Shown piece by piece: positions 9,406 to 18,340 of a stretch of DNA of 64,000 nt. Source of the stretch: Pseudoalteromonas sp. OOF1S-7 (GTDB lineage: Bacteria > Pseudomonadota > Gammaproteobacteria > Enterobacterales > Alteromonadaceae); NCBI RefSeq assembly GCF_022347765.1, contig NZ_JAKRFZ010000001.1, positions 186,001 through 250,000 of the forward strand. The letters run 5' to 3'. The first letter of the stretch is position 1; each line of letters starts with the position of its first letter. Both the position numbers and the translations under genes were made by a program. The notes below the pieces were generated by a model. It was not told where the DNA came from, ran no database searches, and was given only the letters and a program-made list of their open reading frames with translations.

Positions 9406-10005
9406 CTAAATCGCTTTTCTGCCGCTAAAGGCGTGCATCAGGGTCATCCCATCCACCAGTTCCAGTTCGCCACCGACAGGCATACCATGGGCTATTCGGG
9501 AGGCGGTCACACCGTGTTGATGGCACATCTCACCAATAAAGTGGGCAGTGGCTTCACCTTCAACCGTCGGGTTGGTTGCCAGAATGACTTCATTGATGTT
9601 GCCATTGGCAAGCGTTTTTTCCAGTACATCCATGCCAATTTCGGCCGGGCCAATGCCATCAAGCGGTGATAAATGCCCCATCAATACAAAATACAGACCC
9701 TGGTACTGACCGGTTTGTTCAATGGCCAGTACATCACTTGGGGATTCAACCACACACAGCAATCCGGTATCCTGACGTTTTACATTGCTGCAGATATCGC
9801 ATACCGGCGTTTCTGAAAAAGTACGGCAGGATTCACAGTGGCCGATTTTGTCCATTGCCTGCAACAGACTCTGGCCCAGCTGAGTGCCACCACTGCGGTC
9901 CCTTTCAAGCAGGTGAAAGGCAATCCGCTGTGCCGATTTAGGTCCAATGCCAGGTAGACAACGCAAAGCTTCAACCAAAGCTGAGAGTGAGGGAGATAAT
10001 TGCAT
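9406..10005 (-). CDS. recR: Recombination mediator protein RecR
   Basis: A 199-residue RecR, which with RecO (and RecF) loads RecA onto gapped DNA. A helix-hairpin-helix lies at residues 17-33 ([14 protein letters not shown]), a C4 zinc finger uses Cys57, Cys60, Cys69 and Cys72, and the Toprim domain starts with [12 protein letters not shown] and continues through DGIGPAEIG. Length matches the family. recR normally follows ybaB directly; here ybaB lies 28.6 kb away on the same strand, and the next gene upstream is an MlaC-like gene. Confidence 0.97.
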   Translation of the reverse strand: MQLSPSLSALVEALRCLPGIGPKSAQRIAFHLLERDRSGGTQLGQSLLQAMDKIGHCESCRTFSETPVCDICSNVKRQDTGLLCVVESPSDVLAIEQTGQYQGLYFVLMGHLSPLDGIGPAEIGMDVLEKTLANGNINEVILATNPTVEGEATAHFIGEMCHQHGVTASRIAHGMPVGGELELVDGMTLMHAFSGRKAI

Positions 10006-10179
10006 AATAAAGCATTCTTAATTTACTGACAGCGTACGGCGAACTGGCTGATATCTATACATCAGTATCTTGTTGCCCGCTAAGCTGTGCTGATCCGATC
10101 AATGGTCGCCATCTTACTATGGCTGACACGACAGCGACAAGCCAAAGATAGAGGATAAAGTACTGCCCCGCAGGGCAAC

Positions 10180-10239
10180 AAAAAGGCGGGCAATCGGAGA
10201 GTATCGGATCTCATGGGTAAGGGTGAGTACCCGCCTGAA
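10180..10239 (-). terminator. Possible terminator downstream of the MlaC-like gene
   Basis: GGCGGG near 10232 (minus sense) could pair with CCCGCC followed by a short T run near 10180. The loop is long (about 45 bases), so this is weak. Confidence 0.35.
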
Positions 10240-10269
10240 GGACGAAAATTGTGCCTTTAAGTACTTTGC

Positions 10270-10881
10270 TTAACTTTTGGCCACCAGCTCTTTGGTTACC
10301 TGTTCTATGCCGACTTCGCTTATCCGGGCTGTGATCTCTTTTTGTTTGGCGCTTAGCAGTGAGATGCTCTCGGCAACCAGATCGTATACCTGCCACTCAC
10401 CCGCTTTGTTTTTGCGGAATTTAAATACGATGTCGATAGTCGGTGCATTGGGTTCAACAATTTCGGATTTCACCGACGCGAATTTGCTGTCGTCGCTCAC
10501 AACCGGCTCAATGAAGTTAACCTGCTGGCCCTTATAGCTCATCAGTGCGTTGGCATAAGTATTGGCCAGGTATTGCTCGACCGCATCAATAAAGGTCACG
10601 GCCTGATCCCGGTTGATCTCACGGACATGCTTGCCAAGTAACTTGAAAGACACATATTTGATGTCGATATGAGGCATCAATTGCTCGCGCACGAGCTTTT
10701 TCAGCTGTGCTTTTTTCTGGACTTCTTCCAGCGTGTTTAGTTTGCTGATATCCACAAACAGCTGATCGCCAACCGACTTGATCAGGCCATAGGGGTTACT
10801 TTGTGTACCGGCTGCTGCAAAACCCGGTACGCTGCTAAACGCCAGTACTGTTACCAGTATAAGTTGCATTAGTCTTTTCAT
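10270..10881 (-). CDS. MlaC/Ttg2D family periplasmic phospholipid carrier
   Basis: A 203-residue protein with signal peptide (residues 1-23, ends FAAA) and the MlaC fold: helical start 'NPYGLIKSVGDQLFVDI', then 'LVREQLMPHIDIKYVSFKLLGKHVREI' and the beta-sheet part 'TIDIVFKFRKNKAGEWQVYDLVAESISLL'. MlaC shuttles phospholipids between the outer-membrane MlaA complex and the inner-membrane MlaFEDB transporter. No mlaFEDB or mlaA genes are nearby, so this is an orphan copy; the organism probably has a complete mla operon elsewhere. The sequence is complete and looks functional. Confidence 0.85.
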   Translation of the reverse strand: MKRLMQLILVTVLAFSSVPGFAAAGTQSNPYGLIKSVGDQLFVDISKLNTLEEVQKKAQLKKLVREQLMPHIDIKYVSFKLLGKHVREINRDQAVTFIDAVEQYLANTYANALMSYKGQQVNFIEPVVSDDSKFASVKSEIVEPNAPTIDIVFKFRKNKAGEWQVYDLVAESISLLSAKQKEITARISEVGIEQVTKELVAKS

Positions 10882-11113
10882 GATCCACTCCCATAACGGT
10901 TAATGGGACAAGTTTAGCGCTAACTTTGCAGATAAAAAACACACAAATCAGCACCATATTAATGCTAGATTGGCACCAATCGTCTTTACCTTTAAAATCA
11001 ATCACTTACCATTCAGGTGCCGAATTAGCATCAATCAGTTGCCATTTCATGTCTTTTTATTGGCAAAAGACAACCCGAAAATGGGGCTATTCAATTCTAC
11101 TGAGTTTGGTTTT

Positions 11114-11641
11114 ATGATGATCAAATCAATCGTATTTCTGCTGTCACTGCTTACATTGGTAGCAGCCCCTGTTTCTGCGCAGCAGCATGGCTATGCCATC
11201 CATTACATTCATGGGGAAGGCAGCGTCGATGGCATTAAACTGGCTTATCAATACCATCCAAAACTGGAACTGCCGGCAGCCTGGCGTCACTTTGATGTAC
11301 ATTTTGAAAGCAGCATCAATTTCTGGCGTTATGGAGACGAAAACCGCCATGACGGAAATTTTGTTCTGGCGGTTTCGCCGGTGATCCGATATCCCTTCAC
11401 CACCTTAAACGGCCATCCGATTGCTCTGGAGTTTGGCATTGGTCTGGCCCTACTGGATGATACACAGTTTGCGGGTAAAAATGTCAGCACGCATTACCAG
11501 TTTGAAGACAGACTGGGACTGGTTTATCAGCTGGACAATGCCAATATCGCTATTCGCTATATGCACTACTCCAACGCCGGATTCAAAAGCCCCAATCCCG
11601 GCTTAGACTTTCTGTCTTTATCGTACTCGGCGTATTTTTGA
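11114..11641 (+). CDS. PagL-like lipid A 3-O-deacylase (outer membrane)
   Basis: A 175-residue protein with signal peptide (residues 1-22, ends VSAQ) and an eight-strand outer-membrane barrel ending in LSYSAYF. The C-terminal motif RYMHYSNAGFKSPNPG matches PagL, which removes the 3-O acyl chain of lipid A: His151 and Ser153 fit the catalytic pair. The third catalytic residue of P. aeruginosa PagL, Glu140, falls at Asp165 here, a conservative change. The two adjacent ATGs at 11114 and 11117 begin the signal peptide; an upstream extension to 10970 is open but lacks sense. The ribosome site is weak. Confidence 0.82.
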   Translation: MMIKSIVFLLSLLTLVAAPVSAQQHGYAIHYIHGEGSVDGIKLAYQYHPKLELPAAWRHFDVHFESSINFWRYGDENRHDGNFVLAVSPVIRYPFTTLNGHPIALEFGIGLALLDDTQFAGKNVSTHYQFEDRLGLVYQLDNANIAIRYMHYSNAGFKSPNPGLDFLSLSYSAYF

Positions 11642-11659
11642 GAAGTTTGGATCTCCGTC

Positions 11660-11677
11660 AGCCCGGCTAGCCGGGCT
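11660..11677 (+). terminator. Hairpin after the PagL-like gene
   Basis: A perfect 18-base palindrome (AGCCCGGCTAGCCGGGCT) 18 bases past the stop. The T run after it is poor (TCGTATCC), so it may terminate weakly. The rest of 11678-11935 holds nothing recognisable. Confidence 0.55.
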
Positions 11678-11935
11678 TCGTATCCAACTGTAGCCTCGGT
11701 ATTTTAAGCCCCTGTTTAGCTTCATCCGCCTCGACTAACTGTGGCTAACCCAGACATAGGCAAAGCCCAAGTGGCATTCAGCGTTCCTATTACCACTCCT
11801 TCCACCTTGACAAACAAGCAGTTTATTCTAACCTCCAAAGATTAGAGTAAGTTAGTCACTGACTATGCCATATCTGCGTTTTGCCAGGGTAACACGTCAT
11901 TGGTGCGCTACAGTTAGTAGGGCCAGGGACAGCTT

Positions 11936-14299
11936 ATGACCAGGAAGCAGCTCAGACAGGTTCCACCTGCACTCCTTTTTTCCTCCATGCTTTTAGTCAG
12001 TTCACAAAGCGCGGCACAAGGTGATGAACTGGATACATTCATGGAGCTAAGCTTAGAGGACTTACTTGATGTCACCGTGTCATCGGCCTCCGGCATTGAA
12101 GAAACACTGCGAGATGCCCCGGCTGCTATGGTGATCATTACCGCCGCGGATATCAGACAACGCGGTTACACAAGCATTGATGAAGTGATCCTGGATCTGC
12201 CCGGCTTCGATAGCACAGTCACCAATGGTAATGGCGGAGTGATCACCTATCAGCGCGGCTACCGTACCCCCCTCACCCAGCGCACACTGATGCTGGTCAA
12301 TGGCATCGTCGATAACCACTTGTGGTATCACGAAGCCACCTTGTCAAAAAATTACCCGCTGTCAAATATAGCGCGGATAGAAGTGCTATATGGCCCAGTT
12401 GGCGCTGTGTATGGCCCCAATGCATTTTTGGGGATCATAAATCTGGTTACGTCCGACGCCGACAAGACTCATCAGGGTGATGATTTTTTTAAAGTGAATA
12501 TTCAGTCGGGCAGCTACGACACACAGAGCATTGATATTGCCGCAGGTGGCACCCATAACAAGCTGACCTATAACTTGTCTGCTAAATACTACTCAAGTGA
12601 TGAAGCCGACATTGACGATCTGGCGCCCTGGGGTTTTGTCAGCAATGAATTATTAAGCAACCGGGATATATGGGGACCCGTTATTTATGACACCGCATTG
12701 TCTGCCAATTGTGCAGCCGACGGCTGTCCTCACAGCTCCAAATACAATGATTTTGGTGCCTACCACGACCCACAACGGGAATGGGGTATTCTTGCTGATG
12801 TCGGGTTCAAGAACCTGACGCTGGGGATCATTGAATGGGATATGCGCCACGGCTGGGGGCCGCAATATCCCCACGACAGAGCACAGCCGGCGGCGCAGTG
12901 GTATCGCAACTCTGAACAATATTACCTGCGATATGCAGGGTCTTTAAAAGATAAAGTACAGGTAAGTACCCTGTTGCTGAGCAGGCAAAGTGGCAATGGG
13001 GGTTACTGGGTTGAATCCTTTCCAGGCTCCAATGCGCTGAGCGGCCCGAATGTGGTCTCAACCTTGACCATTTCACACTGGCGAACCAGTAATAAAAGTT
13101 GGTTGTTTAAGCAAGATTATGAATTCGATTACTCTGAGCAGCTAAAGATCAGCGGCGGCATTAAATTTGAAGACAAAGAGCTCACTAAAGCCTATGATGC
13201 CTGCGGTTATTTTGCCGAAACCTTTTGCTCATCAGATACACCAGAGACCGCCGGAGATGGCGTTGCACTCAATACAGACAGTACCATCAACATTCAGCCA
13301 GACACGCTCAGCCGAATGCCGGACGAAAACCTGGCCAGTCTGACTGACCGAGGCGCGTATATTCAGGCCATCTGGAATGTCAATGACTGGCGAGTCAATG
13401 CTGGGGTGAGATTTGACAAAAACAGCTTATACGGCAGTACCACCAACCCCAGAGCGTCTGCCATTTATTTTCTCTCAAACAAATCAACAATTAAGCTGCT
13501 TTATGGCACCGCCTTTCAGGAACCAGCCCCCATACAACTGTGGGGCGGCTGGAGCGGTCGTGCTGCCAACCCAAACCTGAAACCCGAAAAGGCGGAAAAC
13601 TTTGAACTCATTTATATGTATCAGCAAGACAACTGGCTGCATGACTTGTCTCTGTTTACTGCCAGATACGATGACGTCGTAAAAGAAGAAGCCGAAAACG
13701 CCGGAAAGCGCAGCACTTATGGTCTGGAATATCGCGGTAAGTTTGAGTTCAGCAACTTTATTACGGGTGCTGCCAATATTTCCGGCTACCTGTATTACAC
13801 CCATACAAAAACCAAAAGTAGTGTCAGCTACGACCACTCGCTGGGCCTGTGGGTAGGCGAAGGGATCGAAAATTGCCAGGACATTGCAACAAATCATACG
13901 CTATCTTACAACCCCTGCCAGGATATGAATGTAGAGCTTGGAGATATCGCGCCACACAAAATCAGTACCGGGCTCAATGTACCGGTCAGTGAGGCGCTTA
14001 ATATCAACGTCAGGGCCAACTGGATCGCCAGTAAACCGCTGTATTTGAGGAACACACTGCGTGCCAAAGGCAGGGAAAATGATGCCTATTTAACGGTAGA
14101 CGCCAATATCATTTACCGGTTCGAATCGTTAGAAGTGGCATTTAAAGTAAAAAATCTCTTTGATGAAATCTATTACCATTCGGGCGCGGAAGCCGCCGCG
14201 AGTGGCGATGATTTTGAGCAGCGTTCACAGGGCTGGGCTAACTCCCTCATCCCTCAGCCAAAACGTAGCTTTATGCTGTCGGTGAGTATGGAGTTTTAG
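11936..14299 (+). CDS. TonB-dependent receptor
   Basis: A 787-residue outer-membrane receptor. The signal peptide is about residues 1-27 (ends SAAQ). A segment 'LSLEDLLDVTVSSASG' precedes the plug, which includes 'APAAMVIITAADIRQRGYTSIDEVILDLPGFD' and 'IARIEVLYGPVGAVYGPNAFLGIINLVT', the usual plug signature. The barrel ends in SFMLSVSMEF with terminal Phe. Sequence style is that of the BtuB/FepA-like group whose ligand cannot be predicted; several cysteines (for example NCAADGC and ACGYFAETFC) could form disulfides in the extracellular loops. AGGGA lies 7 bases before the ATG. It stands alone, with no transport partner genes beside it. Confidence 0.92.
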   Translation: MTRKQLRQVPPALLFSSMLLVSSQSAAQGDELDTFMELSLEDLLDVTVSSASGIEETLRDAPAAMVIITAADIRQRGYTSIDEVILDLPGFDSTVTNGNGGVITYQRGYRTPLTQRTLMLVNGIVDNHLWYHEATLSKNYPLSNIARIEVLYGPVGAVYGPNAFLGIINLVTSDADKTHQGDDFFKVNIQSGSYDTQSIDIAAGGTHNKLTYNLSAKYYSSDEADIDDLAPWGFVSNELLSNRDIWGPVIYDTALSANCAADGCPHSSKYNDFGAYHDPQREWGILADVGFKNLTLGIIEWDMRHGWGPQYPHDRAQPAAQWYRNSEQYYLRYAGSLKDKVQVSTLLLSRQSGNGGYWVESFPGSNALSGPNVVSTLTISHWRTSNKSWLFKQDYEFDYSEQLKISGGIKFEDKELTKAYDACGYFAETFCSSDTPETAGDGVALNTDSTINIQPDTLSRMPDENLASLTDRGAYIQAIWNVNDWRVNAGVRFDKNSLYGSTTNPRASAIYFLSNKSTIKLLYGTAFQEPAPIQLWGGWSGRAANPNLKPEKAENFELIYMYQQDNWLHDLSLFTARYDDVVKEEAENAGKRSTYGLEYRGKFEFSNFITGAANISGYLYYTHTKTKSSVSYDHSLGLWVGEGIENCQDIATNHTLSYNPCQDMNVELGDIAPHKISTGLNVPVSEALNINVRANWIASKPLYLRNTLRAKGRENDAYLTVDANIIYRFESLEVAFKVKNLFDEIYYHSGAEAAASGDDFEQRSQGWANSLIPQPKRSFMLSVSMEF

Positions 14300-14467
14300 T
14301 TGAGTTTGCATTGTTAATCTGTTCGCTTGTAAAGTCGAATTTGTGACGTTTAATTTTAACACTCGGTGTTTTTCAACCTGGAATTGCACCCGTTTCAAGT
14401 GGCTGTTCATTTAGCTCCGCCCTCTAAGCGTCATTAACGCCATACTCTCTTTTTATACGCCTGAGCG

Positions 14468-14764
14468 CTACTTCATCAATTGCTCAAGTTTTTTTTCCTC
14501 TTGGTAAGAGAATGTCACGTAGCCAATTGGTACGTCAGTAGCCAAACTGTTGATAATGTAACCAGCACTGTCAGCACCAAAGCCACCACACAGTTCAATA
14601 ACTTGAACTCCACTTCCTATCATCTCTTTGGCTACGACAATCGCTTCTTCATCACTACTCACACCAACCACCTGAGTCGAAAATTCTGGCACATTCAAAT
14701 CCGCAGAATCACGGAGATGATCATAGCCATCAGCCTTTACGATAAAACCATAACGCTTAATCAC
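14468..14764 (-). CDS. DUF6506 family small protein
   Basis: A 98-residue cytoplasmic protein (MIKRYGFIVKADGYD...) of the DUF6506 family, with the characteristic 'STQVVGVSSDEEAIVVAKEMIGSGVQVIELCGGFG' core. No catalytic function is known. It lies on the same strand as the integron cassettes that start about 270 bases upstream, but no attC site was found next to it, so it is either the last, decayed cassette or ordinary chromosome. The 270 bases between it and the array hold no gene. Confidence 0.75.
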   Translation of the reverse strand: MIKRYGFIVKADGYDHLRDSADLNVPEFSTQVVGVSSDEEAIVVAKEMIGSGVQVIELCGGFGADSAGYIINSLATDVPIGYVTFSYQEEKKLEQLMK

Positions 14765-14995
14765 ATTTAATCCTTAAATCTAGTTCTCGACTGACATATA
14801 ACACCCGAACCTCAGGAATTCTCAAATATTCATATTTATAATCAATGTAATGGGTACGCACTGCATTGTTTAATCTAATTTATTTCGCCAAAAACTAACC
14901 AGATAACAACACCCCGCGTGATAACTCCATTCTATACGATAACATCATTTTCAGAGACCCTCAGCAAGTTCAGCTTGGCAGTTGAAACTGCCCAG

Positions 14996-15028
14996 CAAAA
15001 GTACGCCATTTTCATATGGATGTCTCGG
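14996..15028. repeat. Degenerate copy of a 38-base array repeat
   Basis: Starts with 15 bases (GCAAAAGTACGCCAT region) shared with the copies at 15753-15790 and 20046-20083, then diverges. It abuts the truncated attC at 15037. Confidence 0.5.
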
Positions 15029-15036
15029 TAAAATGG

Positions 15037-15105
15037 GCCGCATAAATGCTTGGCCCAAATGAGCGGCGAAGGAGCACGAGCTAAGCGTTTTGCGTCCTGT
15101 TGAGT
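15037..15105 (-). other. Truncated attC site behind the GNAT cassette
   Basis: On the minus strand an RYYYAAC box (ACTCAAC, 15105-15099) lies 4 bases past the GNAT stop. The site continues with a palindromic centre (GCTTAGCT...GGCCAAGC) closely resembling the attC at 17129-17228, but the closing GTTRRRY box is missing; the site ends at the 33-base repeat on its left. Confidence 0.65.
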
Positions 15106-15108
15106 AAC

Positions 15109-15543
15109 TTACAAGTTATCGATTTCTTGCGCATATCTATAGGAGGTCTTGGTAAAGCCTATATTTTCATAATATTGCTGCGTAGCTTGACGAACGATGG
15201 ATGTTGTTACTTCTAATTTTGAACAAAGTTGTTGCTTGCTCAAACCTTTTGCAAAATCAATTAACTGGCTTCCAACGCCAGTACCACGAGCATTTTGATC
15301 AACAACGATTGCTGTAATTCTGCAAATTTTTTCTTGAGACGGAAAGTAATCGAAATAAATAACGCTCATTAATCCAACAACTTTATCGCATATTTTAGCA
15401 ATGTAAATTTCATCACTTCTATCGGTTTGAGCTAATACTCGCTTTAAGTCTTCCAACGTACTTTCATAGCCAAGCTGAGAAAGTAGTTTTAGCGCTTCAC
15501 TAGCATGGCCAGGCTCCGCTTTCATTATTTCAATTTTACTCAT
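15109..15543 (-). CDS. GNAT family N-acetyltransferase (cassette gene)
   Basis: A 144-residue single-domain acetyltransferase. The acetyl-CoA motif A is 'ITAIVVDQNARGTGVGSQLIDFA' (about residues 79-101, with the Q/RxxGxG/A-like RGTGVG loop) and the C-terminal 'QQYYENIGFTKTSYRY' is the usual motif B. The substrate is unknown; small GNATs in integrons include antibiotic-modifying enzymes, toxin modules and metabolic enzymes. No antitoxin gene sits beside it. The stop codon lies immediately before an attC remnant, which marks it as a cassette. AT-rich relative to the chromosome. Confidence 0.88.
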   Translation of the reverse strand: MSKIEIMKAEPGHASEALKLLSQLGYESTLEDLKRVLAQTDRSDEIYIAKICDKVVGLMSVIYFDYFPSQEKICRITAIVVDQNARGTGVGSQLIDFAKGLSKQQLCSKLEVTTSIVRQATQQYYENIGFTKTSYRYAQEIDNL

Positions 15544-15554
15544 ATTTTTTACCA

Positions 15555-15655
15555 GACGCTTTAGTATTCATGCGTACGCTGTACACATAATCGCTTTCTG
15601 AGCTGGGCTGCTACCTGCACGCCGTATCCGGCTGATGTGGTTTATACTTTGGGCG
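15555..15655. repeat. Array repeat, copy A (short)
   Basis: About 100 bases matching the start of copies B (19342) and C (22273), including the inverted repeat around ATGCGTAC and the phrase CTGCACGCCGTATCCGG. It lies just upstream of the GNAT start. Similarity stops near 15655. On the minus strand its end resembles an attC right side (AAGCGTCTGG in place of GCGTTA). Confidence 0.75.
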
Positions 15656-15752
15656 CTCTACTTTCGACCGCTCTACTTTCGACGACACCCACCCGTAAAT
15701 TCTCAGCCTAATTGTGAGCAGTTTGGCCGTTTCAATTTAGAACATAGGATAG

Positions 15753-15790
15753 CAAAAGTACGCCATATTTAGGTGGGTGTCGCCTATTTC
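15753..15790. repeat. 38-base array repeat at the break in an IS fragment
   Basis: Nearly identical (2 differences seen) to 20046-20083. It starts exactly where the IS3-type OrfA reading frame loses family similarity. Confidence 0.7.
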
Positions 15791-15796
15791 CTTTTC

Positions 15797-15988
15797 CCAT
15801 TTATAAAATGTACTTTGCCCAATTCCGTGTTTTCGGCAAAGATCTGGAACCGATATACCCGATTCGGCTTCTTTGATCATGGCAACAATTTGTGACTCGG
15901 TGAACTTGCTTTTTCTCATCGTAAAACTTCCTTCTTCTGTTAATGGAAATTCTACTCAAGAGCTGTTGCAGTTTATGGGGGAGTTACA
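15797..15988 (-). pseudogene. IS3-family insertion sequence remnant (5' end and start of orfA)
   Basis: About 190 bases of an IS3-type element remain. The open frame starts at 15919 with MRKSKFTESQIVAMIKEAE and keeps the helix-turn-helix of OrfA up to 'HGIGQSTFYKW', then runs into unrelated sequence and stops at 15737. The element's terminal TGT is at 15988 (minus sense TGTAACTCCCCC). OrfB and the other end are absent. To its right at 16050-16056 is a possible attC box (minus GCTTAAC), so it may have inserted into the attC of the cassette gene at 16230. The remaining bases up to 16229 hold no gene. Confidence 0.8.
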
Positions 15989-16229
15989 GGTGTCGCTTGT
16001 TTTTGCTTGTTTTTTGGGCTCGGAACTCATTTGGGGCGCTGAACAATCAGTTAAGCCCGGATATATGTCAGAGCAACACATTTATAGCGAACTGGACCAA
16101 ACATCAGGCGTGGCAACACGGGTAAAATAACGAACGAGATAACGAGAATTCGCTATCTTGAAGACCTACTCGGCTTGACATCTCTGAAGCGTCCATATAT
16201 GTCGCTTGTTTTTTATGCATGTAATAAAA

Positions 16230-17093
16230 CTATGGATAGATCGTTACCTCCCCATCAGTGTACGAACTCTTTATGAAACTATAATCTGGAAATAATTTCT
16301 TAAGCTCTGAAATTGCGGATTCGCTGACATTAGCTTCTGTCTTTACCGTTCTTTGTCTTTTTTGGAAGTTGTCACTTTTAGTGATGGGAATAAGAGAAAA
16401 CTTAGATAGAGTATTTTCTATTTTAGTGACATCTTGCAGCTCTTCGCTTTCGTGTAAGATCCAATAAGTATAGGGCGAGAGAATAGTCCTGATTCTTTGC
16501 ACATCTAGATCATCACCTCTCCGAATCGTATTAGTAATGTCTTCGCTTAGCTTTTCCTTTTCTTCACTCAATCGAGCAATTTCATTCTGGGCTTTAGCTG
16601 TCAATGCGGTCAGCTTTTTCTTTTCTAATTCGTTAATGTTTAGGGCACTGCTCAGCTCATTGATCTCTGCCGCCAACTTTTCTAGCTCTAGTTTTTGTTG
16701 TGCCAGGTTTGCTTTTGACTGCTCCTGTTGATTTTGAAGTTGCGCGTTTACTGCAATAAGTTTTTCTGCTTGTTTTTCCGCTTCAATTTTTGATTTTTCT
16801 AATCTTTCTTTTGCTTTTTCCAAGTTGGATTTTTCTTCTGACAGCTTTTTGACGTTTGCCTCATGGGTTTTTGCTGTGATTTCGGAAAGCTCAGATTTGG
16901 CTGAGATTATTGGTTGTAAATATACGATAAGCCAAGCAGCTAAAAGTCCCGCCGCTACTAATCCACCAACAATCCCCTCAATCAGAAATCTTCTGGCTCC
17001 AACATGCGATTGAAGCCTTCTTTCAATTTCTTGTGATTCCAGTTGCAGTTTATCTATTTCAGCTTGAAACTTTTGTTTTTCTATCTCTTCCAT
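16230..17093 (-). CDS. Membrane-anchored coiled-coil protein (cassette gene, unknown)
   Basis: A 287-residue protein with no family I recognise. Residues 1-37 are a charged cytoplasmic helix, 38-59 one transmembrane segment (EGIVGGLVAAGLLAAWLIVYL), 62-195 a long Lys/Glu-rich coiled coil, and about 198-287 a small globular domain ('DLDVQRIRTILSPYTYWILHESEEL...' to 'YSFIKSSYTDGEVTIYP'). The layout, a membrane anchor and long stalk holding a compact domain, would suit a sensor or scaffold. It follows the attC of the preceding two-gene cassette by 36 bases. The site behind its own stop appears damaged by the IS remnant. Moderately AT-rich. Confidence 0.8.
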   Translation of the reverse strand: MEEIEKQKFQAEIDKLQLESQEIERRLQSHVGARRFLIEGIVGGLVAAGLLAAWLIVYLQPIISAKSELSEITAKTHEANVKKLSEEKSNLEKAKERLEKSKIEAEKQAEKLIAVNAQLQNQQEQSKANLAQQKLELEKLAAEINELSSALNINELEKKKLTALTAKAQNEIARLSEEKEKLSEDITNTIRRGDDLDVQRIRTILSPYTYWILHESEELQDVTKIENTLSKFSLIPITKSDNFQKRQRTVKTEANVSESAISELKKLFPDYSFIKSSYTDGEVTIYP

Positions 17094-17128
17094 ACGAAAT
17101 ATTTACCAAAAGTGGGTTTGGTTAAAAT

Positions 17129-17228
17129 GCATAACGCCCGCATAAAATGCGGATAATGCTTGGCTATAATTAGCGAAGAATGAGCGCCAGCCAAGCGTTT
17201 TACGTCATTTTTGATGCGTTTGTTATAA
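17129..17228 (-). other. attC recombination site
   Basis: 100 bases directly behind the stop of the gene at 17234. On the minus strand it starts TTATAACAAACGC and ends GCGGGCGTTATGC, the same ends as the Vibrio cholerae VCR family of attC sites. Inside is a palindrome (GCTTGGCT / AGCCAAGC) with an unpaired centre. Confidence 0.85.
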
Positions 17229-17233
17229 GTACA

Positions 17234-18340
17234 TTACTCAGAGTGCTTTTTGTATAAAGCTAACTTTGAACTTTCTAACTGACTCAAAAGCACTTCTTTC
17301 ATTTTGCTTTGACTTATGCCTATTTTGTTCTCTTTAAACCTTACACTATTTACTCGAATTATGAGTTCTGCACTTTTATCTTGTTTAGCGACAAACTCAG
17401 GAAATTCAAAAGATATTACACATGTTCCACTATAATTAATAAAATCAAATGTATAAGAAGCTTCTATCCTGTGCATTTGAATGTTTTTATGTAACCTTTT
17501 ATTTTTAATGAAAAATGTGGAATGTAGCTCTTTACCTTGAATTTCTAAGTTACTAACTTTTTCTTGCATCCAAGAAATTTCTTCTGGAAGTTCTAGGGAT
17601 GTATCAGGGCTAAAGCCAATATCCTTAGTATCTTTGAAGTAAAGCTCGTTATTTATTTGCTTTTGACTCAACTCTTGTAAGAACTTAATTCTTTTTTCAT
17701 TAGTGAAATCAGAAAACCTTATCTTTTTCACTTTTTCTTCATTTTTAACGTGACCCGATTTCTTTAGAAGTCCAATCACATCAGCGGCTATTTTATTAGC
17801 CACCTCCTTTGTTTCATCTGACGTATGAGACAAACTGATATTAATATCTAGAGCATCTCCATCTTTTTTTAGTTTAACTTTTCCACTAAATTGAGTCGTA
17901 TTCTTATTCCAACTTTGAGTGTAGTCATATCGTTCTACACTAAAATCTAACTCAATATTGTTAGGATCGTTATCTATGGTCTTAAAGCTTGGATTCCCCA
18001 AAACCTTATAGTTCGCAAACTCTTTTTTAGTAATTTGGTTTACATTGTAACCTAATGGTATTGCATCAATTAAATTTACATCTACTGCTTCACATTTAAT
18101 TGATTGTGTCTGCCTTTTGGGGTTAGCTTCTCTTACCTTTAGGTTTTCGTTGAGTTCAATTAACTCTAAGGGGGTTATTCCTGTCCGCACTAAGATAGGG
18201 ATATATGAACTTTTCTCTTCTACAGCAACAAAAATCCCTCTCCTACGAACCAATCCTCTAAGATCTGATTTAACTACGCCTGAATCATTTAAGAACTCTC
18301 TTAGTGAATCCCCAAATGGTAATAGGTATTTTTTATTCAT
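17234..18340 (-). CDS. Second gene of a coupled two-gene cassette (unknown function)
   Basis: A 368-residue soluble protein that I do not recognise. Residues about 8-66 (SLREFLNDSGVVKSDLRGL..., ending in LELIELNENL) look like a small helical module of SAP/HeH type, though this is a guess from pattern. The middle (about 115-215) is beta-rich and the C-terminal part (270-355) has alternating strands ending 'IIRVNSVRFKENKIGISQSKMKEVLLSQL'. Its ATG overlaps the last 8 bases of the upstream gene, so the two are translationally coupled and probably act together. An attC site follows within 6 bases. AT-rich, unlike the chromosome. Confidence 0.85.
   Translation of the reverse strand: MNKKYLLPFGDSLREFLNDSGVVKSDLRGLVRRRGIFVAVEEKSSYIPILVRTGITPLELIELNENLKVREANPKRQTQSIKCEAVDVNLIDAIPLGYNVNQITKKEFANYKVLGNPSFKTIDNDPNNIELDFSVERYDYTQSWNKNTTQFSGKVKLKKDGDALDINISLSHTSDETKEVANKIAADVIGLLKKSGHVKNEEKVKKIRFSDFTNEKRIKFLQELSQKQINNELYFKDTKDIGFSPDTSLELPEEISWMQEKVSNLEIQGKELHSTFFIKNKRLHKNIQMHRIEASYTFDFINYSGTCVISFEFPEFVAKQDKSAELIIRVNSVRFKENKIGISQSKMKEVLLSQLESSKLALYKKHSE

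Noticed and set aside
14300-14467. Possible attC site behind the DUF6506 gene
   Set aside because: A GCGTTA sequence is present, but no matching RYYYAAC box or paired arms were found.
15737-15919. 60-residue transposase-like open frame as a functional gene
   Set aside because: Only the first 41 residues match IS3 OrfA; the rest is read into the 38-base repeat, so it is a truncated remnant.
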